From: Caedibacter sp052030685
GTDB lineage: Bacteria; Pseudomonadota; Gammaproteobacteria; Francisellales; Francisellaceae
Assembly: GCF_052030685.1 (NCBI RefSeq)
Contig: NZ_JBQAJM010000002.1
Coordinates: 66,183 to 130,182, forward strand
Length of the DNA: 64,000 nt
Direction of reading: 5' to 3'
In this document: positions 25,905 to 34,753 of the stretch, piece after piece
Layout of the letters: each line of letters starts with the position of its first letter
How positions within the stretch are numbered: position 1 is the stretch's first letter
Translations under genes and position numbers: made by a program
Notes under the pieces: model-generated
What the model saw: the letters and a program-made list of their open reading frames with translations, nothing else
Database searches by the model: none
Told to the model about the DNA's origin: nothing

Positions 25905-26207
25905 ATGCCCTACGGATTAACAGATAAAACGTTTGCTGCGATTACCCACGCGATAAGTCAGCAGCCAAAAATTACAAAAGCTATTTTGTATGGTTCACGC
26001 GCTAAAGGAAACTACCACACGGGTTCTGATATTGACCTGACACTTATTGGTGATGATCTAACAGTAAAGGATTTATTCCAACTCGAAGAAGCTATTGATG
26101 CGCTTTTCTTGCCTTATTTGTTTGATCTATCGATTTATGCACAATTAAACAATCCAGCGCTTAAATCCCACATTGATCGCAATGGGATTACCTTATTTTC
26201 GCGTTGA
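25905..26207 (+). CDS. MNT-type minimal nucleotidyltransferase (HI0073-like)
   Basis: A 100-residue pol-beta-superfamily domain with the signature GSRAKGNYHTGSDIDL (residues 30-45), in which Asp42 and Asp44 bind the metal ions. The third acidic residue is probably in YLFDLSIYAQL (about 70). It begins one base after its HI0074-type partner, so the pair is co-translated. In characterised MNT-HEPN systems this subunit transfers AMP to the HEPN toxin to neutralise it. The 3' end overlaps the convergent serC gene by 20 bases. Confidence 0.88.
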   Translation: MPYGLTDKTFAAITHAISQQPKITKAILYGSRAKGNYHTGSDIDLTLIGDDLTVKDLFQLEEAIDALFLPYLFDLSIYAQLNNPALKSHIDRNGITLFSR

Positions 26208-27246
26208 GATTTTCAAACGCTTTCATCACTGAAACCAACTGCTCTACAGCACTAAGTTCAATTGAATTATATAGACTCACACGCACACCTCCAACACTTC
26301 GATGCCCTGCAATACCATAAACACCTTGGATATCAGCAAAGCTTAGAAATTGAGCCGTTAATTCTTCGTTTGGCAGCTGAAATACCACATTCATTGGTGA
26401 GCGGTTGTGAAATGGTATGTTGTTGCTAAAAAACTTTGATTGATCAATTACTTCATAAAGCAGCTCGGCTTTGCGAGCATTCTTCTGAGCGATAACCTCT
26501 AATCCACCTTGCTTGATCAAGTCAGCAAGTACCAGTTCCATTGCAGCCCAAGCAAACATGTCCGGTGTATTATATAAAGAATCCGCCTGCTGCATTGCTT
26601 GATAGCTTAATACGGCAGGAATTGATTTTTCTTTGCTGCGTTCAATCAAGGCTTTTTTAATCAAAACAACCGTTACCCCTGGCAAGCCAATGTTTTTCTG
26701 AGCTCCGGCATAAATCACATCATATTTTGCGACATCGATGGGCTTTGATAAAAAGCTTGAGGACATATCACAGACTAATGGTAAGTTAACGTGAGGAGCC
26801 TTTTGCCATATCACACCATCAATTGTTTCATTTTCAGTATAATGCACATAATCATAAGACGCTGGAATATGATCAACTGCAATATCGACACCCTCAATAG
26901 CATCAACGTCAATAAATTTCTTCGCCTCTTTAATCGCCGCATTTGCCCAATATCCACTATTAAAATATAGCGCCCTGCCAATTTGTTTAAGGTTCATGGG
27001 GACAGCAGCAAACTGCGCACTGGCGCCTGCTGGCATTAGCAGTATTTCATAAGTTTCAGGTAACGCCAGAAGACTATGCAAATGCTGCTTAATTTTCTTA
27101 TTAATATCCGCAAACAATTGATCACGATGTGACAATGATAATAGTGATAGTCCAGTGTCTTGATAATTTAAAACCATTTGGCTAAGTGCTTGATAAATAT
27201 GCTCAGGCAAGCTTGCGGGACCTGCACAAAAATTCAGTTGATACAT
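26188..27246 (-). CDS. serC: Phosphoserine aminotransferase
   Basis: SerC is the PLP-dependent aminotransferase of serine and pyridoxine synthesis. The 352-residue protein opens with NFCAGPASLPEHIYQALSQ, has SLSHRDQLF (substrate phosphate binding), CDMSSSFLSKPIDV and the PLP lysine Lys184 in IYAGAQKNIGLPG, and ends with VGGVRVSLYNSIELSAVE with the conserved R of RVSLYN. Length is normal (about 360). It stands alone and converges on the nucleotidyltransferase pair, overlapping it slightly at the 3' ends. Confidence 0.96.
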   Translation of the reverse strand: MYQLNFCAGPASLPEHIYQALSQMVLNYQDTGLSLLSLSHRDQLFADINKKIKQHLHSLLALPETYEILLMPAGASAQFAAVPMNLKQIGRALYFNSGYWANAAIKEAKKFIDVDAIEGVDIAVDHIPASYDYVHYTENETIDGVIWQKAPHVNLPLVCDMSSSFLSKPIDVAKYDVIYAGAQKNIGLPGVTVVLIKKALIERSKEKSIPAVLSYQAMQQADSLYNTPDMFAWAAMELVLADLIKQGGLEVIAQKNARKAELLYEVIDQSKFFSNNIPFHNRSPMNVVFQLPNEELTAQFLSFADIQGVYGIAGHRSVGGVRVSLYNSIELSAVEQLVSVMKAFENLNAKIR

Positions 27247-27394
27247 TCTAAAAACTCTTTGAATTGAAGCTACGAAAAATTATATACCACTCATCCGTCA
27301 TTTTGCAGTGTTTATTTTTAACGCCACCCCCTATTCATTTTGCAATGGTTTTAGGGATATACTTCTTGCGATGATTAATGATAGGAGAGCATCT

Positions 27395-28033
27395 ATGAAA
27401 AAAATATTAAGCTTCACGGCATTATGCCTATTATCCACATCCGTTTTTGCTCAAGGTGCCGAAACAGGTCTTGTAATTGGCGCCACAGCAGGTGCTGCGT
27501 CGACTGCAAGCTATGACTCAAGTGGCATCCCCAGCAATACCACCAAAACAGAAGGCGGACCAATCAGCAGTGTCATGATCGGCTATGATCTTGCTTTAAA
27601 CCAACAGATTAGCATAGGCTTGGAATCTGGCTTTGGTTATGGCTATGATCTAGCATCACTCAAAGCCGATGGCTCAGACAAATCAATGCTCAATCAATGG
27701 TATATTCCGCTTCTTGTCGCTGGTAAATATACATTCACTAATGGTGTTAATATTTTTATTAAAGGTGGCGCGACGTACGTCCATCAAGATATCACCGACA
27801 TGGGCGCCTATTTCAAACCTAATATTGACAGAAGTAACGCTGAATTCCTACCAACCATTGTTGTTGGTGCGGGTTATAAATTCCAAAACGGGATTAATAT
27901 TGGTGGACAATTTAGTTATTTATTTGGGTCAACCGCCAAAATTCGTAGCACTGATTCTTTCCACAATAATGATGTTAAAGTGGCAGCTAGCGCTAGCTTA
28001 AGTGCATATATTAGTTATACATTACCGATGTAA
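27395..28033 (+). CDS. Small outer-membrane beta-barrel protein
   Basis: A 212-residue protein with a clear signal peptide (MKKILSFTALCLLSTSVFAQ, cleaved after VFA) and a beta-barrel pattern of alternating residues with many Gly and aromatic positions: SVMIGYDLALNQQISIGLES, LVAGKYTFTNGVNIFIKGGA, VVGAGYKFQNGINIGGQFSY and a final strand ASASLSAYISYTLPM. This is the 8-strand OmpA/OmpW-like barrel plan seen in OMP_b-brl families. The start ATG 27395 is fixed by AGGAGA seven bases upstream and the signal peptide. Function unknown; typical roles are surface structure or host contact. Confidence 0.85.
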   Translation: MKKILSFTALCLLSTSVFAQGAETGLVIGATAGAASTASYDSSGIPSNTTKTEGGPISSVMIGYDLALNQQISIGLESGFGYGYDLASLKADGSDKSMLNQWYIPLLVAGKYTFTNGVNIFIKGGATYVHQDITDMGAYFKPNIDRSNAEFLPTIVVGAGYKFQNGINIGGQFSYLFGSTAKIRSTDSFHNNDVKVAASASLSAYISYTLPM

Positions 28034-28060
28034 TCACGCCCTATTAAAATACCTTAGGAT

Positions 28061-28082
28061 AAAAAAAAACGACTCATGGTCG
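28061..28082 (-). terminator. Intrinsic terminator after rpsJ
   Basis: On the minus strand CGAC-CATGA-GTCG is followed by nine T. It lies 46 bases past the rpsJ stop and between the convergent rpsJ and outer-membrane protein genes. The plus-strand side has only CTTTTA after the stem, so it mainly serves the rpsJ side. Confidence 0.7.
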
Positions 28083-28127
28083 CTTTTATACAATTGCCAC
28101 TATTTAAAAGCGGCTTAAATAATAGTC

Positions 28128-28451
28128 TTAGCTTAGGCTAATTTGCACATCAACACCAGCGGCAAGATCAAGCTTCATCAAGGCATCAACTGTTTTTTCA
28201 GTTGGCTCAACGATATCGATTAAGCGCTTATGCGTTCTGATCTCATATTGATCACGCGCATCTTTGTTAACGTGTGGAGAAATCAACACAGTGAAACGCT
28301 CTTTGCGTACTGGTAAAGGTATAGGACCTTTTACTTGTGCGCCCGTTCTTTTCGCTGTTTCAACGATCTCTTTTGTTGAAAGATCTATTAATTTATGGTC
28401 AAACGCCTTCAAGCGGATGCGAATGCGTTGGTTACTAATATTTGTTGCCAT
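28128..28451 (-). CDS. rpsJ: 30S ribosomal protein S10
   Basis: S10 of the small subunit, also NusE in transcription antitermination. The 107-residue protein carries IRIRLKAFDHKLIDLSTKEI, GAQVKGPIPLPVRKERFTVL, HVNKDARDQYEIRTHKRLID and a VDVQISL end. ATG at 28451 has AAGG ten bases upstream; an in-frame TTG nine bases earlier is less likely. It follows fusA by 18 bases, as in Francisella, but is followed by a terminator rather than rplC, so the S10 operon is interrupted here. Confidence 0.97.
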   Translation of the reverse strand: MATNISNQRIRIRLKAFDHKLIDLSTKEIVETAKRTGAQVKGPIPLPVRKERFTVLISPHVNKDARDQYEIRTHKRLIDIVEPTEKTVDALMKLDLAAGVDVQISLS

Positions 28452-28469
28452 TTTATTCAAACCTTCTAA

Positions 28470-30566
28470 TTATGAGTTACGCTTTTTAATGATGTCTTCT
28501 GCAATGTTGCTTGGTACTTCTGCATATTTTTCAAACTCCATGGAGAATGATGCGCGCCCTTGAGAGATTGAACGCACATTTGTTGCATAACCAAACATTT
28601 CTGCCAATGGCACCAATGCATCCACGACTTTACCGCTTGGGTTTTCATCCATACCTGAGATCATGCCGCGACGACGGTTTAAGTCACCGATCACATCACC
28701 CATGTACTCTTCGGGCGTAACCACTTCAACCTTCATCAAAGGCTCAAGAATAACAGGCGTTGCTTTTTGCGCACCTGATTTAACTGCCATAGAGCCTGCA
28801 ATTTTAAATGCCATCTCAGATGAGTCTACATCATGGTAAGAACCATCATAAAGTGTCGCTTTAACATCGATCATAGGGTAACCTGCGATTACACCATTTT
28901 GTAATTGCTCTTCAATACCCTTACCAACCGCGCTAATGTATTCTCTAGGAACGACACCGCCAACGATTTGATCAACAAACTCAAAGCCTTTACCCATTTC
29001 TTGTGGCTCAAGCTTAACCCATACATGACCATACTGACCACGACCACCTGATTGACGTACGAATTTACCTTCAGCATCAACCGTTTGTTTGATCGTTTCA
29101 CGGTATGCCACTTGCGGGTTACCGACGTTTGCTTCGACTTTAAATTCACGCTTCATACGATCAACAATAATATCCAAATGAAGCTCACCCATACCTGAAA
29201 TAATGGTTTGACCTGACTCCTCATCTGTTTGTACTCTGAAAGATGGATCTTCCGCCGCTAGTTTACCTAAAGCAATTGACATTTTCTCTTGGTCTGCTTT
29301 TGATTTTGGCTCAACCGCAACTGAGATCACTGGCTCAGGGAACTCCATACGCTCAAGCGTGATAATTTGCTTTTCATCACATAGCGTGTCACCCGTTGTA
29401 ACTTGCTTTAAGCCGATACAAGCTGCAATATCACCCGCACGAACTTCTTTTAGCTCTTCGCGCTTATTGGCATGCATCTGTACAATACGACCAATACGTT
29501 CTTTCTTGCCTTTAACTGGGTTATATACTGAGTCACCTGACTTTAATACACCAGAATAAACACGAACGAATGTCAAGTTACCAATAAATGGATCTGTTGC
29601 CAATTTAAATGCTAAAGAGGCAAAAGGCGCTTCATCTGAAGATACACGTGAACTTTCAGTGCCATCTTCAAGCTCACCTTTAATTGCTGGAACTTGATTT
29701 GGCGCCGGAAGGTAACGAACAACGCCATCAAGAACGGCTTGTACACCTTTGTTTTTAAATGCAGAACCGCAGAATGCTAACACAATTTCATTATCGATAA
29801 CACGGCGACGCAAGGCTGAATGAATTTCATCTTCTGTTAATTCACCACCTTCAAGATACTTCTCCATCAATTCTTCATTGGCTTCGGCTGCCGCTTCAAC
29901 CATCTCTTGACGAAGCTCTTGAGCGCGCTCTTGAAGTTCAGCTGGAATTTCTTCTAAAGAATATGTTAAGCCTTTATCTTCTTCATTCCACATGATTGCT
30001 TTCATGCGAACAAGATCAATAACACCTTTAAATTCATCTTCGGCACCAATGTTTAACTGTACCGGCACTACAGTCGCTTTTAAGCGTGTTTTAATTTGAC
30101 CAACAACACGCTCAAAATTTGCACCTGCTCTATCCATTTTGTTAACAAAAACAATACGTGGCACACCATATTTATTTGCCTGACGCCATACTGTCTCTGA
30201 TTGCGGTTCAACACCTGATGAACCACAAAACACAACGACTGCACCATCTAATACACGCAAAGAACGCTCAACTTCGATCGTGAAGTCAACGTGTCCCGGA
30301 GTATCGATAATGTTGATGCGATGCTTGTCAAACTGCTGATCCATACCTTGCCAAAAAACAGTGGTAGCCGCAGAGGTAATTGTGATTCCACGCTCTTGCT
30401 CTTGCTCCATCCAATCCATTGTCGCAGCACCATCATGTACTTCACCAATTTTATGAGAAACACCTGTATAGAACAATACACGTTCAGTTGTCGTTGTCTT
30501 GCCCGCATCTACGTGAGCACAAATTCCAATATTTCTATACTTTTCAAGTTCTGTCGTACGTGACAT
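28470..30566 (-). CDS. fusA: Elongation factor G
   Basis: EF-G drives ribosomal translocation and, with RRF, ribosome recycling. The 698-residue protein has the five-domain plan: G domain with AHVDAGKTTTTERVL (P loop), DTPGHVDFTIEVERSLRVLDG, and NKMDRAG; domain III GMGELHLDIIVDRMKREF; domain IV RQSGGRGQYGHVWVKLEP and domain V with PEEYMGDVIGDLNRRRGMI. Everything is standard. It lies between rpsG and rpsJ; the usual tuf gene is absent at this place. Confidence 0.98.
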   Translation of the reverse strand: MSRTTELEKYRNIGICAHVDAGKTTTTERVLFYTGVSHKIGEVHDGAATMDWMEQEQERGITITSAATTVFWQGMDQQFDKHRINIIDTPGHVDFTIEVERSLRVLDGAVVVFCGSSGVEPQSETVWRQANKYGVPRIVFVNKMDRAGANFERVVGQIKTRLKATVVPVQLNIGAEDEFKGVIDLVRMKAIMWNEEDKGLTYSLEEIPAELQERAQELRQEMVEAAAEANEELMEKYLEGGELTEDEIHSALRRRVIDNEIVLAFCGSAFKNKGVQAVLDGVVRYLPAPNQVPAIKGELEDGTESSRVSSDEAPFASLAFKLATDPFIGNLTFVRVYSGVLKSGDSVYNPVKGKKERIGRIVQMHANKREELKEVRAGDIAACIGLKQVTTGDTLCDEKQIITLERMEFPEPVISVAVEPKSKADQEKMSIALGKLAAEDPSFRVQTDEESGQTIISGMGELHLDIIVDRMKREFKVEANVGNPQVAYRETIKQTVDAEGKFVRQSGGRGQYGHVWVKLEPQEMGKGFEFVDQIVGGVVPREYISAVGKGIEEQLQNGVIAGYPMIDVKATLYDGSYHDVDSSEMAFKIAGSMAVKSGAQKATPVILEPLMKVEVVTPEEYMGDVIGDLNRRRGMISGMDENPSGKVVDALVPLAEMFGYATNVRSISQGRASFSMEFEKYAEVPSNIAEDIIKKRNS

Positions 30567-30581
30567 AAATATTCTCCAATC

Positions 30582-31055
30582 TTACCAACGGAAATGCGCA
30601 AAGGCTTTGTTTGCTTCTGCCATTTTATGTGTATCTTCACGCTTCTTAACAGCAGCACCACGTCCATCCACAGCTTCCATCAATTCAGCTGCAACACGAT
30701 ATGCCATGCTCTTTTCTTTACGTTTACGTGAAGCATCAATGATCCAACGCATTGCCATCGTCATTTGACGCTCTGGACGCACTTCAACAGGAACTTGGTA
30801 AGTTGCACCACCGACACGGCGTGACTTAACTTCTACCATAGGTGCCACAGCTTCTAAAGCTTTTTCAAAAACTTCAGTCGCTTTTTCGCCTGATTTTTTA
30901 GCTTCGATTTGGTCAAAAGCACCATAGACGATTCTCTCGGCTACAGACTTTTTACCTGATAACATGATGTGATTGATAAATTTTGCAACGATCTCGTTTT
31001 TAAACTTCGGATCTGGCAACACTTCGCGTTTTGGTGCTCGATTTCTTCTAGACAT
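30582..31055 (-). CDS. rpsG: 30S ribosomal protein S7
   Basis: S7 nucleates assembly of the 30S head and represses its own operon in E. coli. The 157-residue protein begins MSRRNRAPKREVLPDPKF and has the family blocks VGGATYQVPVEVRPERQ and DTHKMAEANKAFAHFRW at its end. It lies 29 bases after rpsL and 15 before fusA, the classical str operon order. Confidence 0.98.
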   Translation of the reverse strand: MSRRNRAPKREVLPDPKFKNEIVAKFINHIMLSGKKSVAERIVYGAFDQIEAKKSGEKATEVFEKALEAVAPMVEVKSRRVGGATYQVPVEVRPERQMTMAMRWIIDASRKRKEKSMAYRVAAELMEAVDGRGAAVKKREDTHKMAEANKAFAHFRW

Positions 31056-31084
31056 TTTATATTTCCTTTAAATACAAATTAAAC

Positions 31085-31459
31085 TTATGCTTTAGGACGC
31101 TTAGTACCATACTTAGAACGGCCTTGCTTACGGTCTTTAACACCTGAAGTATCAAGCGCACCGCGAACTGTGTGATAACGCACACCTGGTAAGTCTTTTA
31201 CACGACCACCGCGAATCAAAATAACGCTATGCTCTTGTAAGTTGTGACCTTCACCACCAATATAAGTCGTTACTTCAAAACCGCTTGTCAATCTCACACG
31301 CGCTACTTTTCTTAACGCTGAGTTTGGTTTTTTAGGGGTTGTTGTATAAACACGCGTACATACACCACGTCTTTGCGGACATGCTTTCAACGCTGGCACG
31401 TTTGTTTTTACAACCTTCTTTTTGCGCGGATTGCGCACCAACTGGTTAATAGTTGCCAT
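31085..31459 (-). CDS. rpsL: 30S ribosomal protein S12
   Basis: S12 sits at the decoding centre and is the usual site of streptomycin resistance mutations. The 124-residue protein has TTPKKPNSALRKVARVRLT and RGGRVKDLPGVRYHTVRG, with the wild-type Lys in both of the resistance-determining loops, so the sequence predicts a streptomycin-sensitive ribosome. First gene of the rpsL-rpsG-fusA-rpsJ transcript, downstream of a good promoter. Confidence 0.98.
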   Translation of the reverse strand: MATINQLVRNPRKKKVVKTNVPALKACPQRRGVCTRVYTTTPKKPNSALRKVARVRLTSGFEVTTYIGGEGHNLQEHSVILIRGGRVKDLPGVRYHTVRGALDTSGVKDRKQGRSKYGTKRPKA

Positions 31460-31517
31460 TATTTACTCCGTAGTTTTTTAAACATCTAATCTTTGCATAA
31501 ATATAAAAAGACGCGGC

Positions 31518-31547
31518 ATTATATACAAAAGCGATGCTGTTTTGCAA
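31518..31547 (-). promoter_or_regulatory. Sigma-70 promoter of the rpsL operon
   Basis: On the minus strand TTGCAA (31542-31547) is followed after 18 bases by TATAAT (31518-31523) and a GC-rich discriminator (GCCGCG). The start would be near 31511, about 52 bases before rpsL. Confidence 0.75.
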
Positions 31548-31794
31548 GAAATGGATTTAGGTTTTTGATTAATCGAATTGAATCCAACTATGACAACATT
31601 CACACATTCCCACTGCATAAATGTTTACCAAGCAAAGTCGAAGTCATTCTATAGATAGAAACTGCCCTTCGACTCATGCTCAGGGTACGGTTAACGCTAG
31701 CTGAGCGTAAGTCAAAGCCTTTATAAGTTTATTGTCTGCATATTCATCCTTCACCTTACACTCAGGGCACAATAACAAATAACAATCTTAGGCT
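31548..31794. other. Intergenic region between rpsL promoter and purA
   Basis: Together with the leader of rpsL this gap is about 335 bases. It contains no gene. Its main content is one copy of the CCTTCGACT...GCTCAGGG repeat at 31665-31719, listed separately, and AT-rich sequence around it. Confidence 0.5.
31665..31719. repeat. Dispersed intergenic repeat, CCCTTCGACT...GCTCAGGG type
   Basis: CCCTTCGACTCATGCTCAGG is followed by GTACGGTTAACGCTAG and CTGAGCGTAAGTCAAAGCC. The first half can pair loosely on itself, and both halves recur at 55159-55269 in the opposite order. A short related piece is at 50789. Sequences of this type are widespread intergenic palindromes in bacteria. Confidence 0.6.
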
Positions 31795-33087
31795 CTAGAA
31801 AATATTCTTTACAATCACATTCTGATTGCGCTCAGGACCCGTTGAAATAATATCAATGGGTACATTAAGCGTTTTTTCGATAAAGGTGACATAATCACGT
31901 GCTGCTTGAGGCAATTTGTTATAATCCGTTTGTTCAAACGTCTCTTTGGACCAGCCTTTTAATGTCTTATAAATTGGCTTACAGCGCACATAGTCGGCAT
32001 TGTCATAAGGCGGGTAAGAGACCTCCTTACCATCTAGTTCGTAGGCGACACAAACCTTAACTTCTGACAAATCATCTAGAACATCAAGCTTTGTCAAACA
32101 AATAGACGTGATACTATTGATCTCAATCGCACGACGCAATGCGACCAAATCAAGCCAACCTGTGCGGCGCTTACGCCCTGTTACTGTACCAAACTCACAA
32201 CCTTTGACACCCAAGTGCTCACCAATCTCGTCAAATAACTCTGTTGGGTACGCGCCACTACCAACACGTGTGGTATAGGCTTTAGTAATCCCAACAACTG
32301 CATCGATATAGCATGGTCCAAAACCTGCACCCGATGCCACAGTCCCTGAAATCGTATTGGATGATGTGACAAATGGATAGGTTCCATGGTCGATATCAAG
32401 CAATGTGCCTTGCGCACCTTCAAAGATAACTTTGCCTTTATTAACGCGAATGGCATGTAATTCTGCTGATACATCAGTGATCATTGGCAAAATGGTTTTG
32501 GCATAATTTAATAATGAATTATACGTTTCGTCCAAATCAAAGTTCACATCAACTTTATAATAGTTCTTTAATGTGAAATTGTGCAAATCAAGCAACGTCT
32601 GAAGCTTTGCTTTTAATTTCTCAGGATGCGCCAAATCTCCAACGCGAATCGCGCGACGCGCAATCTTATCTTCATACGCCGGTCCTATGCCACGCTTTGT
32701 CGTACCGATCTTTTGATCGCCCAATGCCGCTTCACGCGCCTCGTCTAAGGCAACATGTACAGGTAACACTAAAGGACATGCTTCGCTAATACGCAAGCGA
32801 TCAAGCACTGGCACATTACGCGCCAACAGCTCATCCATTTCAGAGTGTAAAGCTTCCAATGAAACCACGACACCATTGCCGATAAAGCTTTTGACACCTT
32901 CATGCAAAATACCTGATGGGATTAAGCGCAGCTTAGTCACTTCACCATTGATTACCAAGGTGTGTCCAGCATTATGCCCACCTTGAAAGCGCACGACGGC
33001 ATCGGCTTTATCTGTCAAAAAGTCCACGACTTTACCCTTACCTTCATCACCCCACTGGCTACCTAAGATAACAATATTATGGTTCAC
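31795..33087 (-). CDS. purA: Adenylosuccinate synthetase
   Basis: PurA joins IMP and aspartate using GTP in AMP synthesis. The 430-residue protein has the P-loop-like GSQWGDEGKGK (residues 9-19), GGHNAGHT, the IMP-binding GTTKRGIGPAYEDK block, GAQGTLLDIDHGTYPFVTSS and the Asp-binding TGRKRRTGWLDLVALR. Length is normal. It is a single-gene unit between the rpsL promoter and recX. Confidence 0.98.
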   Translation of the reverse strand: MNHNIVILGSQWGDEGKGKVVDFLTDKADAVVRFQGGHNAGHTLVINGEVTKLRLIPSGILHEGVKSFIGNGVVVSLEALHSEMDELLARNVPVLDRLRISEACPLVLPVHVALDEAREAALGDQKIGTTKRGIGPAYEDKIARRAIRVGDLAHPEKLKAKLQTLLDLHNFTLKNYYKVDVNFDLDETYNSLLNYAKTILPMITDVSAELHAIRVNKGKVIFEGAQGTLLDIDHGTYPFVTSSNTISGTVASGAGFGPCYIDAVVGITKAYTTRVGSGAYPTELFDEIGEHLGVKGCEFGTVTGRKRRTGWLDLVALRRAIEINSITSICLTKLDVLDDLSEVKVCVAYELDGKEVSYPPYDNADYVRCKPIYKTLKGWSKETFEQTDYNKLPQAARDYVTFIEKTLNVPIDIISTGPERNQNVIVKNIF

Positions 33088-33142
33088 TGAAATTCCTTAC
33101 TTTGCTAATTACAGTAGCATGTTAAAGATTTTTGATAAACTT

Positions 33143-33172
33143 GACAAACAAAATGCTTGAGTTTTATTTGTC
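33143..33172. other. Long hairpin between purA and recX
   Basis: GACAAACAAAA, loop TGCTTGAG, TTTTATTTGTC forms an 11-base stem with one mismatch. No T run follows on either strand, so it is not a standard terminator; it lies in the 120-base gap after recX and before purA on the minus strand and could stabilise the recA-recX mRNA 3' end. Confidence 0.4.
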
Positions 33173-33207
33173 TTGCCCTAGATTGTATAGTTAAGCGGAT
33201 ATGCCCT

Positions 33208-33651
33208 TTAACTTGAAACAACGTCTAATGCCATGCTTAAGCTATGACCTTGACGCTGCAGATATTGCACACGCTTTTGTTTTTCTTTTGGATCTTGCGC
33301 TTTATCATGATATTTCTTTTGATAGCATAGCTGCGCTTGCTCAAACCAATCAACCTCCAACGCATTGAGTACCTTTTCAAAAGTGCTTACATGTATACCT
33401 TTTTCGTAAACAAGCTTTTGTTTAATCCGCAACAAACCATAATGCTTATACAGTGCACTTTTAATCATAAGCTCAGCACAACGTTCATCTGATTGCCAAT
33501 TATTATCAATAAACTCCTGTAATAAGGATTCAATCTCAGTCAATGAAATATGGTTGCGCTGAATAAGTTTTTGCTTTAGTTGAGCATAGGAATATTCTTG
33601 TTTGGATAACAGATAGAAAAGATAATAGCGTTCGTTATTATTCTTCGGCAT
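33208..33651 (-). CDS. recX: Regulatory protein RecX
   Basis: RecX binds RecA filaments and limits recombinase activity. The 147-residue protein shows the three-helix repeats of the family: YYLFYLLSKQEYSYAQLKQKL near the start, then FIDNNWQSDERCAELMIKSA and LLRIKQKLVYEKGIH, and ends in a motif with QRRG-like QRQGHSLSMALDVV. It overlaps the 3' end of recA by 14 bases, the common arrangement, so its level is tied to that of recA by translation. Confidence 0.92.
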   Translation of the reverse strand: MPKNNNERYYLFYLLSKQEYSYAQLKQKLIQRNHISLTEIESLLQEFIDNNWQSDERCAELMIKSALYKHYGLLRIKQKLVYEKGIHVSTFEKVLNALEVDWFEQAQLCYQKKYHDKAQDPKEKQKRVQYLQRQGHSLSMALDVVSS

Positions 33652-34666
33652 CGCTTATTACTGATTTATCCTTAGCAGCATTCGGTAACAACGTTGCCAT
33701 CAATGCTTTATGCAAGTTCTCTTTGATATGTGGGTTTTCTTTTAAATAAACCCGCACATTATCCTTACCTTGGCCGATTCGATCACCATTATAACTGTAC
33801 CACGCACCGGCTTTATCAACTAGATTATATTTCACACCCAAATCAATCAACTCACCTTCAAGAGATGTCCCTTCACCATAGAGAATATCAAACTCTGCTT
33901 GTTTAAATGGCGGAGAAACTTTATTTTTAACGACTTTGACCTTAGTCTCATTGCCTAAGATTTCATCACCCTTTTTAATTGGGCTACCGCGACGAATTTC
34001 TAAACGCACTGACGAGTAAAACTTCAATGCGTTACCTCCAGTAGTCGTCTCAGGATTGCCAAACATTACACCGATCTTCATACGAATCTGATTAATAAAT
34101 ACAACCAATGTATTAGAGCGCTTGATATTTGCGGTTAATTTACGTAAAGCTTGCGACATTAAACGTGCCTGCAAGCCCATATGTGAATCACCCATCTCAC
34201 CTTCAATCTCAGCTTTTGGCGTCAATGCGGCAACCGAGTCAACAACAACAATATCAACACCACCTGAGCGCACTAACATATCAGTAATCTCAAGCGCTTG
34301 TTCGCCTGTGTCTGGTTGTGACACGATTAGGCTTTTAAGGTCAACTCCCAAGGCTTCGGCATATACTGGATCAAGCGCATGTTCAGCATCGATAAAAGCT
34401 GCTGTTCCACCGTTTTTTTGACACTGTGCAATCGCTTGTAATGTTAACGTTGTTTTACCTGAAGACTCCGCGCCATAGATCTCAACCACACGTCCTTTTG
34501 GTAAACCTCCAACACCTAAGGCAACATCCAAACCAATTGATCCAGTCGAAATAACATCAATATCTTTAGCTAAATCGGTATCACCCATCCGCATAATAGA
34601 GCCTTTGCCAAATTGTCTTTCAATTTGTGCTAATGCCGAATTTAATGCTTGTTCTTTATTGCTCAT
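33638..34666 (-). CDS. recA: Recombinase RecA
   Basis: RecA catalyses strand exchange in recombination and repair. The 342-residue protein has Walker A GAESSGKT (65-72), AEHALDPVYA, the Walker B VVVDSVAALTP, L2 region with FINQIRMKIGVMFGNPETTTGG and the acidic C-terminus. Length is typical (about 350). The 88 bases upstream contain no CTGT-N8-ACAG LexA box, in line with the lack of LexA in Francisella; regulation may thus be SOS-independent. Confidence 0.98.
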   Translation of the reverse strand: MSNKEQALNSALAQIERQFGKGSIMRMGDTDLAKDIDVISTGSIGLDVALGVGGLPKGRVVEIYGAESSGKTTLTLQAIAQCQKNGGTAAFIDAEHALDPVYAEALGVDLKSLIVSQPDTGEQALEITDMLVRSGGVDIVVVDSVAALTPKAEIEGEMGDSHMGLQARLMSQALRKLTANIKRSNTLVVFINQIRMKIGVMFGNPETTTGGNALKFYSSVRLEIRRGSPIKKGDEILGNETKVKVVKNKVSPPFKQAEFDILYGEGTSLEGELIDLGVKYNLVDKAGAWYSYNGDRIGQGKDNVRVYLKENPHIKENLHKALMATLLPNAAKDKSVISDAEE

Positions 34667-34753
34667 AAACTTCCTCGAATAGATAAATTTTTAAGATTTA
34701 AAACACGGGAATTAATGTAACATTTATGTGGAATGAACAAAAGGGATAATACT

